Shown: one piece after another, positions 53,822 to 63,962 of the stretch
Numbering within the stretch: the first letter of the stretch is position 1
Layout: each line of letters begins with the position of its first letter
NCBI RefSeq assembly: GCF_049532985.1
Contig: NZ_CP186693.1
Span: forward strand, 1,736,001-1,800,000
Length of the DNA: 64,000 nucleotides
Reading direction: 5' to 3'
Source of the DNA: Promicromonospora sp049532985
GTDB taxonomy: Bacteria; Actinomycetota; Actinomycetes; Actinomycetales; Cellulomonadaceae
Notes under the pieces: generated by a model
Told to the model about the DNA's origin: nothing
What the model saw: only the letters and a program-made list of their open reading frames with translations
Database searches by the model: none
Position numbers and translations under genes: made by a program

Positions 53822-53883
53822 ACCGAACTCATCGACTTCGGTCCGATGCACTGAGATCGGTCGCTCAATTGACCGGTCTCAGG
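53822..53883. promoter_or_regulatory. Two adjacent inverted repeats between the import operon and GH5 gene
   Basis: Repeat 1 pairs GACCGAA (53822-53828) with TTCGGTC (53838-53844). Repeat 2 pairs CTGAGATCGGTC (53852-53863) with GACCGGTCTCAG (53872-53883), 11 of 12 matching, around an 8-nt AT-rich centre. GACCG recurs a fifth time just downstream. They could be terminators of the upstream operon or operators of the GH5 gene. Confidence 0.5.
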
Positions 53884-53972
53884 GCATCCGACCGATCTCG
53901 TCGTGCTGTTCCCATCTGTGCCATGTCTTGTACCAGCTCGACCGCTCGTTCGACGAAGAACGGAGAACCATC

Positions 53973-55568
53973 GTGCTGCGAAACATCTTCAGGGGTCGCA
54001 GGCCCCAGCCCACCAGCCCCTCGCCCGACGTGTCCCGCCCCGCCGTCCGCCCACCGCGGCGGAAGCCGGCACGGCCCGCGGCCGTCGCGTCCGCGCTCGC
54101 GCTGGTCGTGGCGGGTCTGGGGCTCGCGGTCCCCGCGGCGGGGGCAGCCGGCGCGGCGTCCACCGACGTCGTGCGCGCCGAGGCCGCGCCCGCCAGCCTC
54201 TCGTCCGACGCCGCTCCCGCCGCCGTCTCCCGGCTCGGCACCTCGGGCAACACGATCGTCGACGCGTCGGGCACCCCCGTGCAGCTGCGCGGCGTGTCCG
54301 TGCTCGCCCCGCGGCACAACGCCGAGTGCCCCGAGTGCAACCCGAAGCCGATCTCCGACGTGATCGACATGACCGTGTCCGACGGCTGGCAGTCCGACGT
54401 GGTGCGCCTGCCGGTCACGGTCTGGGGTTCGCTGACCGTCGAGGAGAACGTGGCCCGGTACGTCGACCCGTACGTGCAGCAGGCCGTCGAGCTGGGCGTC
54501 TACATCATCGTGGACCTGCACCACGTGTCCGACTACGGCAGCACCGGGGTGCCGCAGTCCGCCGTCTCGGAGTTCTGGGACTACGTGGCGCCGCTGTACG
54601 CCGACGTGCCGAACGTGATCTACGAGGTCTTCAACGAGCCCGTCGCCCCGGCGAGCTGGGCCACGTGGAAGTCGTACATCCAGCCGGTCGTGGACGACAT
54701 CCGGGCCGTCGCGCCCGAGACGCTGCTGCTCATGGGCAGCCCCCAGTGGAGCACCTACGTCAACCAGGCGGCGGCCGACCCGATCGCGGGCACCGACATC
54801 GCCTACGTCTACCACCTGTACCCCAACCAGGGGGACGCGACGGCCGCCAACCTCGACGCCAAGTTCGGCAACGCGGCCCAGCAGATCCCCGTCATCCTCA
54901 CCGAGTTCGGCTGGAACCCGCCCGGCGAGTTCTCCGACCCGGTGGTCACCCAGGGCACGACGTCGGGCTGGGGCATCCCGCTGCGTCAGTACCTCGACGC
55001 CCGCCCGCACATCAGCTGGACGGCCTGGCTCTTCGACAACTACTGGAAGCCCCAGATGTTCGACCACGACTGGAACCTGCTCGGCGGTGAGCACCAGGGC
55101 GCCATGATCAAGGCCTGGCTCGCCGACCAGCCGTACGCGTCCCCGTGCGCTGACCATGCTGCGGTGGGGGCGACGGCGGTCGCCTCGTCGTCCGGGAGCA
55201 GCACCTCCGGCGCGGCCAAGGCGGTGGACGGCGACTGCACCAACGCAGGCCGCTGGCTGTCGGCGGAGGGCGACGCCGCACCCACACTGACGATCACGCT
55301 CGACGCGCCCACCGTCGTGGACCAGATCGACGTGTACAGCGGGTTCGTGGGCGGTGGCTCGGTCAACGTGCTGCGCGACTTCACCGTCGAAATGCACACG
55401 TCCGCCGGGTGGCAGCAGGCGGCGGCGTTCGACGACAACACGCTCGGCCTGGTCAGTGCGCCCGGCCCGGCCGCCGCCGTCGACCAGGTGCGCCTGGTGG
55501 TCACGGACCCGTCGAACTACACCCCCGACGTGGCCCGCGTGTTCGAGGTGGCGGTCCGCGCGGCCTGA
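53973..55568 (+). CDS. Secreted GH5 glycanase with C-terminal F5/8C (CBM32-like) domain
   Basis: 531 residues from a GTG preceded by GGAGAA; a TTG 45 bp upstream is a weaker alternative. A long basic N-terminus leads to the signal helix (VASALALVVAGLGLAVPA), ending about residue 65. The GH5 domain (about 85-385) has the acid/base Glu in EVFNEPV (222) and the nucleophile in LTEFGWN (311). Residues about 400-531 form a discoidin-type module (KAVDGDCTNAGRWLS, APTVVDQIDVYSG). Probably an endo-glucanase or mannanase feeding the adjacent importer. Inverted repeats lie upstream and a strong terminator follows. Confidence 0.9.
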   Translation: MLRNIFRGRRPQPTSPSPDVSRPAVRPPRRKPARPAAVASALALVVAGLGLAVPAAGAAGAASTDVVRAEAAPASLSSDAAPAAVSRLGTSGNTIVDASGTPVQLRGVSVLAPRHNAECPECNPKPISDVIDMTVSDGWQSDVVRLPVTVWGSLTVEENVARYVDPYVQQAVELGVYIIVDLHHVSDYGSTGVPQSAVSEFWDYVAPLYADVPNVIYEVFNEPVAPASWATWKSYIQPVVDDIRAVAPETLLLMGSPQWSTYVNQAAADPIAGTDIAYVYHLYPNQGDATAANLDAKFGNAAQQIPVILTEFGWNPPGEFSDPVVTQGTTSGWGIPLRQYLDARPHISWTAWLFDNYWKPQMFDHDWNLLGGEHQGAMIKAWLADQPYASPCADHAAVGATAVASSSGSSTSGAAKAVDGDCTNAGRWLSAEGDAAPTLTITLDAPTVVDQIDVYSGFVGGGSVNVLRDFTVEMHTSAGWQQAAAFDDNTLGLVSAPGPAAAVDQVRLVVTDPSNYTPDVARVFEVAVRAA

Positions 55569-55574
55569 CGGCGC

Positions 55575-55609
55575 GCGCCGGGCGTGCGCGTGATCCGCAC
55601 GCCCGGCGC
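55575..55609. terminator. Strong hairpin between convergent GH5 and SDR genes
   Basis: A perfect 14-bp stem GCGCCGGGCGTGCG (55575-55588) pairs with 55596-55609 around a 7-nt loop. It starts 7 bp after the GH5 stop and ends 5 bp before the SDR stop, so it can end transcription both ways. Confidence 0.85.
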
Positions 55610-55613
55610 CCGC

Positions 55614-56297
55614 TCACCAGCCCAGCTCGCCGTCGTCCTCCTGGAAGGTGCCCGTCGGCCCGTCCGGGCCGATGGTCGCCAGCCGCACGACCGTGCGTGC
55701 GCTGACCTCGACCGGGCGGCCGTGCGGGTTGGGCTGCCCGCCCAACTCGGTGGCCGTGTAGCCGGGCTCCACCGCGTTGATCCGCACCTCCGGGACGGCG
55801 CGCGCGTACTGCACCGTGAGCATGGAGACGGCCGCCTTGCTCGCGCCGTACACGATCGCCGAGACCTGCGAGGCCGGGCGGTCGGGGGAGTGGTTGGCCC
55901 AGAACGAGCCCAGGGCGCTGGACACGTTCACCACCACCGGGTTCGCCGAGCGGCGCAGCAGCGGCAGCGCCGCCTCGGTGACCCGGACGACGCCCACCGC
56001 GTTCGTGTCGAACACCGCCAGGGCGTCCGGGCCGTTCAGCGCGAGCAGCGCGATGCCGGCGTTGTTGACCAGCACGTCCAGCCCGCCCTCGGCCTCGAGG
56101 CGCGTGAACGCGGCCGCGACGGACGCGTCGTCCGTGACGTCGAGCCGCACCCAGCGGGCCCCGAGCTCGGCGGCCACCGCGCGGCCCGCGTCCTCGTCCC
56201 GGGCACCCACGTAGACGGTGTGCCCGGCGGCGACGAGCTGGCGGGCCGTTTCCTTGCCGAGGCCGCGCGTGGCCCCGGTGATCAGTGTCGTTGTCAT
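55614..56297 (-). CDS. Short-chain dehydrogenase/reductase
   Basis: 227 residues. Cofactor motif TGATRGLG, structural NNAG, catalytic Ser in VVNVSSALGS and YGASK (Tyr and Lys). The C-terminus ends DDGELGW. It is divergent from an MmyB-type regulator, a common pairing in actinobacteria in which the regulator controls the reductase. Substrate unknown. The ATG gives the usual MTTTLITG start; the longer frame into the promoter is rejected. Confidence 0.93.
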   Translation of the reverse strand: MTTTLITGATRGLGKETARQLVAAGHTVYVGARDEDAGRAVAAELGARWVRLDVTDDASVAAAFTRLEAEGGLDVLVNNAGIALLALNGPDALAVFDTNAVGVVRVTEAALPLLRRSANPVVVNVSSALGSFWANHSPDRPASQVSAIVYGASKAAVSMLTVQYARAVPEVRINAVEPGYTATELGGQPNPHGRPVEVSARTVVRLATIGPDGPTGTFQEDDGELGW

Positions 56298-56363
56298 GTC
56301 TCTAGCGTCGGCCGCCCGGCGCGGGACAGGGAGCCGTCCCGTTGTCGTAGGACCACCAGGGCC

Positions 56364-56398
56364 AGGACAACCCCGCCCCGCCCGCGCACACTGGGACC
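56364..56398 (+). promoter_or_regulatory. Leaderless promoter of the MmyB-type regulator
   Basis: A -35-like AGGACA (56364-56369) and a -10-like CACACT (56387-56392) are 17 bp apart. The T at -7 places the first transcribed base on the GTG at 56399. An inverted pair TTGTC/GACAA (56342-56346, 56366-56370) flanks the divergent promoters and may be the regulator's site. Confidence 0.45.
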
Positions 56399-57244
56399 GT
56401 GGACGCCTGGGAGTTCGGCCGGATGGTGCGGCGGCGGCGCGACGCCGTCGCCCCCGAGGCCGCCGGCCTGCCGCGCGGACCCCGCCGCCGCGCCACGGGG
56501 CTGCGGCGCGAGGAGCTCGCGGGCCTCGCCGGCATCTCCGCCGACTACCTGACCCGCCTGGAGCAGGGGCGGGCCGTCTCGCCGTCGGCCCAGGTCGTCG
56601 AGGCGCTCGCCCGCGCCCTGCGGCTGCCCGACGACGAACGCGACCTCCTGTACCGCCTGGCCGGGCACGCCGCACCCGGGCTCGACCTCGTGCCCCGGCA
56701 CATCCCGCCCAGCGTGCAGCGTCTGCTCGACCGGCTCGACGGCACCGCCGTCGCCGTCTACGACGCCACGCAGACGCTGATCGTCGCCAACGCCCCCTAC
56801 GACGCGCTCATGGGCGCCACCACGAGCTGGCGCGGCATCGAGCGCAACGCGCTGTGGCGGCACCTGGCCGGACCGGGCAGCCGCGTGGTGCACACCCCGC
56901 ACGAGGAGGCCGACGTCGTGGCCCGCCTCGTCGCCGACCTGCACCTCACCGCCGCCCGGTACCCCGCCGACCCGGCCGTCGGCCGCCTCGTGCGCGACCT
57001 CGCCGCCGCCAGCCCGCGCTTCACCGAGCTCTGGGAGTCCGAGACCCCGGAGCTGCCCCGCGACACCTCCCGGCACAAGGTCGTCGACCACCCCGCCGTC
57101 GGCCGCATCGCGCTCGACTGCGACGTGCTCGTGGTGACCGCCGACGACCTGCGCCTCATGGTCTACACCGCCGAACCCGGCACGCCCGACGCCGAACGGC
57201 TGGCCCTCGCGGTGGTGCTGGGCACGCAGGAGCTCGTCGACTGA
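56399..57244 (+). CDS. XRE-type regulator with MmyB-like ligand domain
   Basis: 281 residues. Helix-turn-helix: GLRREELAGLAGISADYLTRLEQGRAVSPS, i.e. the cores RREELA and LEQGR typical of this family. The C-terminal PAS-like MmyB domain (about 105-275) includes DATQTLIVANAPYDALMG and MVYTAEPGTPD; MmyB domains bind lipid-like ligands. It is divergent from the SDR gene, which it probably represses. The GTG is likely leaderless. Confidence 0.9.
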   Translation: MDAWEFGRMVRRRRDAVAPEAAGLPRGPRRRATGLRREELAGLAGISADYLTRLEQGRAVSPSAQVVEALARALRLPDDERDLLYRLAGHAAPGLDLVPRHIPPSVQRLLDRLDGTAVAVYDATQTLIVANAPYDALMGATTSWRGIERNALWRHLAGPGSRVVHTPHEEADVVARLVADLHLTAARYPADPAVGRLVRDLAAASPRFTELWESETPELPRDTSRHKVVDHPAVGRIALDCDVLVVTADDLRLMVYTAEPGTPDAERLALAVVLGTQELVD

Positions 57245-57286
57245 CTCCCGCGCGCCGACACCCGCGCAGACACCGCCCCCACGCCG

Positions 57287-57330
57287 TGTCAGCGCCGTGT
57301 CAGGGTCGTGTCCGGGCCGGCCGCAAACAT
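57287..57330 (+). promoter_or_regulatory. SARP-type heptamer array and leaderless promoter of the CPBP/ABC operon
   Basis: Heptamers TGTCAGC (57287-57293), TGTCAGG (57298-57304) and TGTCCGG (57309-57315) repeat at exactly 11 bp with 4-bp spacers. Eight bases later is a -10-like AAACAT (57325-57330), then 7 bp to the ATG. Direct heptamers at 11-bp period placed 8 bp before the -10 are the known layout of SARP activator sites. A matching array lies at 63882-63925. Confidence 0.8.
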
Positions 57331-57337
57331 CTGCGGC

Positions 57338-58143
57338 ATGGACAACACACCGCACCCCACCGCCCTGCCGGGCGTCCGGCCGAACCGCTTCGCCGAGCTG
57401 CTGCTCGCGGACCGGCACTCCCTGCCCCTCTCGATCGCCCTGCACCTCGTCCCCGGCGTCCTGATCGTCGCGGTCTACCTGGTGCTCGCCCAGCCGCTCA
57501 TGCGAGCCCTCGACCTTCCGTCGTTCCTCGGCTGGGCGATCGCCCTGACCGTGGTGCTCTTCCCGCTCCAGGGACTCCTGCTGTGGCTGGGCCGCCGGCG
57601 CACCGGCCGGTACTCGCTGCGCGGCGTGCTGGGCTACCTGGACAAGCCGGTGCCGCGCGGCCGCCTCGTGGCCATGGTCGCGGGCCTGATCGTGTGGTTC
57701 GTGGTCGTCTCGTCGCTGCTCACCGCCCTGGACGCCGTCATGTACGACGCGTTCTTCACGTGGATCCCGTTCGACGACGCGGGCGCCAGCGCCACCACCT
57801 ACCTGGACGGCACCGACCGCACGGTCATGATCGCCACCCTGGCCGCGTCCATCCCGTTCACCGGGTTCACGCTGCCGCTCATCGAGGAGTACTGGTTCCG
57901 CGGGTTCCTGCTGCCGCGGATCGCGCACCTCGGCGCCTGGGCGCCGGTGCTCAGCACGGTGCTGTTCTCGCTCTACCACCTGTGGTCGCCGTGGGTGTTC
58001 CTGTCCCGCGTGATCTTCTTCTTCCCCGGACCCTGGTTCGTCTGGAAGAAGCAGGACCTGCGCCTGTCCATCGGCATGCACGTCGGCACCACCCTGCTGA
58101 TGTCGACCGGCGGCACCGTCGCGCTGCTGCTGGGGGTCATGTG

Positions 58144-58144
<1 letters not shown>
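57338..58144 (+). CDS. CPBP-family intramembrane protease-like protein
   Basis: 268 residues with about seven hydrophobic segments. The CPBP (Abi) motifs are present: EEYWFRG with the paired Glu (183-184) and Arg188, then FSLYHLWSP with a likely metal-binding His, then a later GMH. Such proteins resemble Rce1 prenyl-peptidases and often give immunity to, or process, small peptides. It heads an operon with an ABC exporter (TGA overlapping the next ATG) behind a SARP-type array. The ATG 22 nt from the array was chosen over an upstream GTG inside it. Confidence 0.85.
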
Positions 58145-59099
<955 letters not shown>

Positions 59100-59103
<4 letters not shown>

Positions 59104-59849
59104 GCACCCGGCCCCACGCGCTCGTCATGCTGCGCCGCAACCTGAAGCACGTCGCCCGCAACCCGACCACCGTGTTCAACGCCGTCCTGATGCCGATCAT
59201 CATCCTGCTGATGTTCGTGTACATGTTCGGCGACGCCTTCGACGTCGGCGTCGACTACGTCGACTACGCGACGCCCGGCCTCATGCTGCTGGCCGTCTGC
59301 TACGGCCTGGGCTCCACCGCGACGGCCGCGAACTCCGACATGACCAAGGGCATCATCAACCGGTTCAAGGTCATGGACGTCCCGCGCGGCGCGGTGCTGA
59401 CCGGGCACGTGGTGACCAGCGTGCTGACCAACGTCGTGGCCGTCGCGGCCCTGGTCGGGGTGGCCCTGCTGCTCGGGTTCAGCCCGGCGGCCGGGCTCCT
59501 GGAGTGGCTCGGCGTGGCCGGCCTGGTGGTGCTGCTCGGGTGCGCCACGGGCTGGCTGACCGTCGCCCTCGGCCTGGCCGCGCGCTCCCCGGAGACCGCC
59601 GGGCTGGCCTCCGTGCCGCTGGTGATGCTGCCGTTCTTCAGCAGCGCCATCGTCCCCGCCGACGCGATGGGGCCCGGCCTGGCGCAGTTCGCGCAGTACC
59701 AGCCGTTCACGCCGGTCATCGAGACCCTGCGGGGCCTGCTGGCCGGCACGCCGGACACGGGCGACGCGCTGCTGGCCGTCGGCTGGTGCGTGGCGATCGC
59801 CGCGGTCGGCTACGTCTGGGCCGGGGCCACGTTCACCCGGCGAGCGTGA
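59100..59849 (+). CDS. ABC exporter permease (DrrB-like)
   Basis: 249 residues with six hydrophobic segments and the ABC-2 pattern: RRNLKHVARNPTTVFNAV, then ANSDMTKGIINRFKVM, a loop conserved in DrrB proteins. Partners the preceding ATPase. Its last 17 bp overlap the end of the convergent SARP gene. Confidence 0.93.
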
Positions 59850-62800
59850 CCTCGACCAGGTCCGCCCGCTCCGCCTCCCGGCCCTGCCGGACCGCCTCGG
59901 CGAACCCCGCGTCGCCGAGGCGGTCCCGTGCCGCCGCCTCGATCCGGGCGAGGTCCGGCAGCACCCGGTAGTCCGGGTGCTCGTGCGTCCCCGCGCTCGC
60001 CCCGAGCAGGCGGGCCGCCTGCTCCACCTGGTCGCCGCGCAGCGCCAGGTCGGCGACGCCCACGATCGCGATGGCGGTCATCGGCGCGTGCCCCGTCTCC
60101 AGCGCCGCCCGGTACGCCGCCGCGTGGTGCTCGCGTGCCGTGCCGAGGTCCGTGGACAGGTAACCGAGCTGGTCGTGCGTCACCGCACGGATGTGCGCGC
60201 CGTCGCCCTCGGGACCCCACAGCGCCGACGCCGCGGCCAGGTGGGCGCGGGCCTCCTCGGGCAGGCCGGCCCACCGGGCGAGCTCGGCCCGCGACAGCGC
60301 GAGCCCACCCAGCGTGCCCGGCCACGTGACCCGCCGCGCGTACCGCTCGGCCTCCGCCATGGCGGAGGCGCTCGCGTCGGCGTCGCCCAGGAGCCAGTGG
60401 AGCTGCGCCTGCCGGGTCCGGATCTGGATGAGGTCGTCGACGGCGCCCATCTCGGTGACCACCTCGGCCGCCTGCTCGTAGTGCGCGCAGGCACCGGCCA
60501 GATCACCGCACGCCGCGGCGTCGTCGGCCAGCTCGGACAGCGCGAACATGATGCCGAACCGCTCGCCCAGCGCCCGGAACTCGGCGAGGGCCACCCTCAG
60601 GTCGGCCACCCCGTCGTGCCCGGTGTCACCGAGGATGAGGCGCAGCTTGCCGAGGTGGAGGCGGGCCAGCGCGCTGACCCAGGGGTCGGGGTCGTCCAGC
60701 ACCTCCGCCCAGGCGGCCAGCCCGTCGGCCGGGTCGGCGAGCATGCGCTCCAGCGGCACGGTGAGCGGCAGCGCGGGGTGCGGCTGCTCGCTGGTGGTGC
60801 CGTACCGGTAGGCCTTGTGGATCCAGTCGGCGGCGGTGTGCTCGTCGCCCAGGCCCGAGCTCATGAACATGGACAGCAGGGCGTACACCCAGGCGCGGAC
60901 GTCGTCGGGCACGTCGCCGGGCAGCTCGGTGGCCGCGACGATCAGGTCCATGCCCTCGGACTTGTGCCCGCTGAGCCACCAGTACCAGCCGGCGCCGGCG
61001 GCGAGGCGCATGGCGGCCGCGGCGTCACGCTCGGCGAGCGCGAACCGCATGGCGGCGCCGATGTTGTCGTGCTCGGCGGCGAGCAGGGCGAGCCACGTGA
61101 GCTGCTCCGCGCGGCGCAGGTGCGGTTCGGCCCGCTCGGCGAGCCCCGTGAAGTGGGCCAGGTGGGCCGCCCGCGTCCGGTCGGTCTCGCCGGCCTCTGC
61201 CAGGCGCCCCGCGGCGTACTCCTTGATGGTGCCGAGCAGGCGGTACCGGGGCGCGCCGGCGCCGTCGGCCACCACGAGCGACTTCTCGGCCAGGGCCGTG
61301 AGCAGGTCGAGCACGTCCTCGGGCGCGACGGCGCCCCCGGAGCAGACCTCCTCGGCGGCCTCCAGGCTCGCGCCGCCCCAGAAGACGGCGAGGCGGCGCA
61401 GCACCGCACGCTCCGCGTCCGTGAGCGGCTCCCAGCTCCAGTCGACCACCGCGCGCAGGGTGCGGTGGCGGGGCAGGGCGGTGCGGCTGCCGCCGGTCAG
61501 CAGGCGGAAGCGGTCGTCGAGGCGGTCGGCGAGCTGGTCGATCGTCATGGTGCGCAGGCGCGCGGCGGCCAGCTCGATCGCCAGGGGCATGCCGTCCAGG
61601 ACGCGGCAGACGCGCGCCGCCGTGTCCAGGGTGCTCTCGTCGAGCACGAGGTCCTGGCGCACGGCCGCCGCCCGGTCCCGCAGCAGCCGGACGGCGGGTG
61701 CCGCCTCGATCTCGCCGGGGCCGGCGTCGGCGTCCGGCAGGGGCAGCGGCAGCACCTGCCACAGCGCCTCGCCGGTGATGCCGAGCGGTTCCCGGCTCGT
61801 GGCCAGGATCCGCAGGCGGCGGCACTCGCCGAGCAACCGGTGGGCGAGCGCGGCCGCCTGCTCGACCACGTGCTCGCAGTTGTCCAGGACCAGCAGCAGC
61901 TCGCGCTCCCGGAGCGCCGACACGATCCGTTCCGCGGGGGTCGTGCTGCGTGCGTCGTGCGATCCCTCGCCGAGCAGTCCGTCACGCAGCCCGAGTCCCG
62001 CCAGGACCGCCTGCCCGACGTCGCCGTCCGCGTCCAGGGCCGCGAGCTCGACCAGCCAGGCGCCGTCGGGCAGGTCGGGCAGCATCGCCCGCGCGGCCTC
62101 GGTGGCGAGCCGGGTCTTGCCGGCCCCGCCGGGTCCGACCAGGGTGGTCAGCCGGTGCTCGCCCACGAGGTCGCGGACCACCGCGACCTCGTCGGCCCGG
62201 CCCACGAAGCTGGTCAGCTCGGCCCGCAGGTTGGTCCTGCGGTCCGTCTCCTGCGGCCCGAGCTCGCCGCGCAGCAGCGCCACGTGGAGCGCGGACAGCT
62301 CGGGCGAGGGGTCCACGCCGAGCGTGTCCGCCAGGGTCTCCCGCGTGCGCTGGTAGGCGAGCAGCGCCTCGTTCGCGCGGCCCGCGGCGGCGAGGGCGCG
62401 CATGAGCGACCCGACCAGCGGCTCGCGCGTGGGGTGCGCCGCGACGAGGTCGGTGAGCTCCTCGACGAGGTCGGCGCCCTGGCCGAGCCCGATCTCGGCG
62501 TCGATCCGTTCCTGGAGGGCGGCCAGGCGCAGCCCGTCGAGGCGGGTGGCCACCGCCGTCGCGGCCGGGCCCTCCAGCCCCGCGTCGGTCAGCGCCGGAC
62601 CGCGCCACAGGGCCAGGGCGTCCCGCAGCAGCCGCACCCGTCCGGGACCCTCGGTGGCGCGGGCGCGGGCGAGGAGCTGTTCGAACCGGACGGCGTCGAC
62701 GTCGTCGGGCGCCACGAGGAGCCGGTAGCCGGACGGGTGGCCCTCGACGGCGCCGTCCGGAAGGGTCTTGCGCAGGCGGGAGACCAGGCGCTGCAGGGCG

Positions 62801-62982
62801 CCGGCCGCGTCGTGCGGCGGCTCCTCGCCCCAGATCCGGTCGACGAGGGTGGACTTGGGCACCACCCGGCCCGGCTCGAGCGCCAGCGTGACGAGCAGCG
62901 CGCGCAGGCGCGCGCCGGGTACGTCGGCGACGCCGCCGTCGTCCAGGCGTACCTCGAACGGTCCGATCAACCCGATCTGCAC
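59833..62982 (-). CDS. AfsR/SARP-type regulator (winged helix, BTAD, NB-ARC ATPase, C-terminal repeats)
   Basis: 1049 residues. An OmpR-like DNA-binding domain (about 1-92, with STLVDRIWG and LQRLVSRLRK) and the BTAD helical domain (about 95-240) define a SARP. A nucleotide-binding switch follows: Walker A GPGGAGKT (283-290), Walker B LLLVLDNCEH (about 365), TSREPL and GMPLAIELAA. The last 450 residues are helical TPR-like sensing repeats. SARPs activate secondary-metabolite genes by binding direct heptamers; two such arrays flank this gene. The GTG start has -10-like CAGGAT seven bases before it, so it may be leaderless as well as reading from the upstream hydrolase gene. Confidence 0.93.
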   Translation of the reverse strand: MQIGLIGPFEVRLDDGGVADVPGARLRALLVTLALEPGRVVPKSTLVDRIWGEEPPHDAAGALQRLVSRLRKTLPDGAVEGHPSGYRLLVAPDDVDAVRFEQLLARARATEGPGRVRLLRDALALWRGPALTDAGLEGPAATAVATRLDGLRLAALQERIDAEIGLGQGADLVEELTDLVAAHPTREPLVGSLMRALAAAGRANEALLAYQRTRETLADTLGVDPSPELSALHVALLRGELGPQETDRRTNLRAELTSFVGRADEVAVVRDLVGEHRLTTLVGPGGAGKTRLATEAARAMLPDLPDGAWLVELAALDADGDVGQAVLAGLGLRDGLLGEGSHDARSTTPAERIVSALRERELLLVLDNCEHVVEQAAALAHRLLGECRRLRILATSREPLGITGEALWQVLPLPLPDADAGPGEIEAAPAVRLLRDRAAAVRQDLVLDESTLDTAARVCRVLDGMPLAIELAAARLRTMTIDQLADRLDDRFRLLTGGSRTALPRHRTLRAVVDWSWEPLTDAERAVLRRLAVFWGGASLEAAEEVCSGGAVAPEDVLDLLTALAEKSLVVADGAGAPRYRLLGTIKEYAAGRLAEAGETDRTRAAHLAHFTGLAERAEPHLRRAEQLTWLALLAAEHDNIGAAMRFALAERDAAAAMRLAAGAGWYWWLSGHKSEGMDLIVAATELPGDVPDDVRAWVYALLSMFMSSGLGDEHTAADWIHKAYRYGTTSEQPHPALPLTVPLERMLADPADGLAAWAEVLDDPDPWVSALARLHLGKLRLILGDTGHDGVADLRVALAEFRALGERFGIMFALSELADDAAACGDLAGACAHYEQAAEVVTEMGAVDDLIQIRTRQAQLHWLLGDADASASAMAEAERYARRVTWPGTLGGLALSRAELARWAGLPEEARAHLAAASALWGPEGDGAHIRAVTHDQLGYLSTDLGTAREHHAAAYRAALETGHAPMTAIAIVGVADLALRGDQVEQAARLLGASAGTHEHPDYRVLPDLARIEAAARDRLGDAGFAEAVRQGREAERADLVEVTLAG

Positions 62983-63058
62983 GCGCAGATCCTGCCACGC
63001 CGGGTGGCCGTGCCTCCACCATGTCGCCGAAGGCCGGCCACCCGGGCGTCCTGCCCGG

Positions 63059-63874
63059 TCAGCGCCCCGCGTGGCCGAGGGCGGCGACCTCGCGGACGGC
63101 GTCGGCGACCGCGCGGAAGTCCTTCTTCAGGATCCAGTCGTGGTTGCTGGCGACCTTGGCGCTGATCTCGATGTTCGGGTTGCGCTCCAGCACCGGCCCG
63201 AGGCTGGCCCGGATCTTCTCCTGCTCGTCGCCCTTGCTCCCGAGCGACGCACCGGAGGCCAGCACGTAGCGCGTGGGCACCGTGACGGCGTCCAGGACCG
63301 GGCCGAGCGCGCGCTCGCTGCCGATCCGGCCGAGCTCGATGTTGCTCTCGGCCTGCTGCGCGGCGTTCAGTCGCGGGGTCAGGCCCGTGGGACGCAGCAG
63401 CCACGTGACCGGGCGCAGCAGCCGGAACAGCTTCCGGATGCGGCGCTCCATGGCCTCGTCCAGCCAGTCGTTCGGCTCGGCGCCCTCGACCAGCACCGCG
63501 CCCAGCGCGCGCCGCGGGTTGCGGCTGGCCCAGTGCGCCGCGGCGAAGGCCCCGTAGGACCAGCCCACCACGAGCGCCCGGTCGACGCCGCGCGCTGCCA
63601 GGACCACGTCGACGTCGCGGACCACGGACTCGAACGAGTAGTCCGCCGAGGGCTTCGACCGGCGCCCGCGGGCCCGCTCGTCGTAGGTGATGTGCCGGTA
63701 GCCGTCGCCGAGCTCGGCGATCACGCGGTCCCAGTACCCGAGGGTGGCGAACTGGCCGTTGAGGTAGATGACCGGGATGCCGCTGCCGCCGGAGTCGACG
63801 GTGTACAGGGCGGTGTCGTCGACCGGGACCATGCCCGACCACGGAGCGCTGGGGGAGCTGCTGTTCGTCGTCAT
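63059..63874 (-). CDS. Alpha/beta-fold hydrolase
   Basis: 271 residues. The nucleophile elbow is GWSYGA (Ser106), the oxyanion region VIYLNGQFATLGYWD, and a C-terminal His in SNHDW (about 247) fits the triad. The ATG at 63874 lies exactly 22 nt from a SARP-type heptamer array; the longer frame to 63997 would cover it. The SARP gene lies 76 bp downstream on the same strand. Substrate unknown; an ester or amide of a metabolite or peptide is possible. Confidence 0.9.
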   Translation of the reverse strand: MTTNSSSPSAPWSGMVPVDDTALYTVDSGGSGIPVIYLNGQFATLGYWDRVIAELGDGYRHITYDERARGRRSKPSADYSFESVVRDVDVVLAARGVDRALVVGWSYGAFAAAHWASRNPRRALGAVLVEGAEPNDWLDEAMERRIRKLFRLLRPVTWLLRPTGLTPRLNAAQQAESNIELGRIGSERALGPVLDAVTVPTRYVLASGASLGSKGDEQEKIRASLGPVLERNPNIEISAKVASNHDWILKKDFRAVADAVREVAALGHAGR

Positions 63875-63881
63875 GCGGAGG

Positions 63882-63925
63882 ACTCTGGCCGCACGCACTG
63901 ACACCGCCCTGACACGGCCCTGACA
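63882..63925 (-). promoter_or_regulatory. SARP-type heptamer array and leaderless promoter of the hydrolase gene
   Basis: Read on the minus strand: TGTCAGG (63925-63919), TGTCAGG (63914-63908), TGTCAGT (63903-63897), at 11-bp period. Eight bases on is CAGAGT (63887-63882) as -10, then 7 bp to the ATG. Heptamer, period, -10 distance and ATG distance all equal those of the array at 57287. Confidence 0.8.
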
Positions 63926-63962
63926 TGCCGCGCCCGCCCACCGGCCCGGTAGCGTCTGTCCC

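Noticed and set aside
59977..63165. 1062-residue plus-strand frame antisense to the SARP gene
   Set aside because: It mirrors the SARP coding sequence and lacks any domain; the SARP has full winged-helix, BTAD and NB-ARC motifs.
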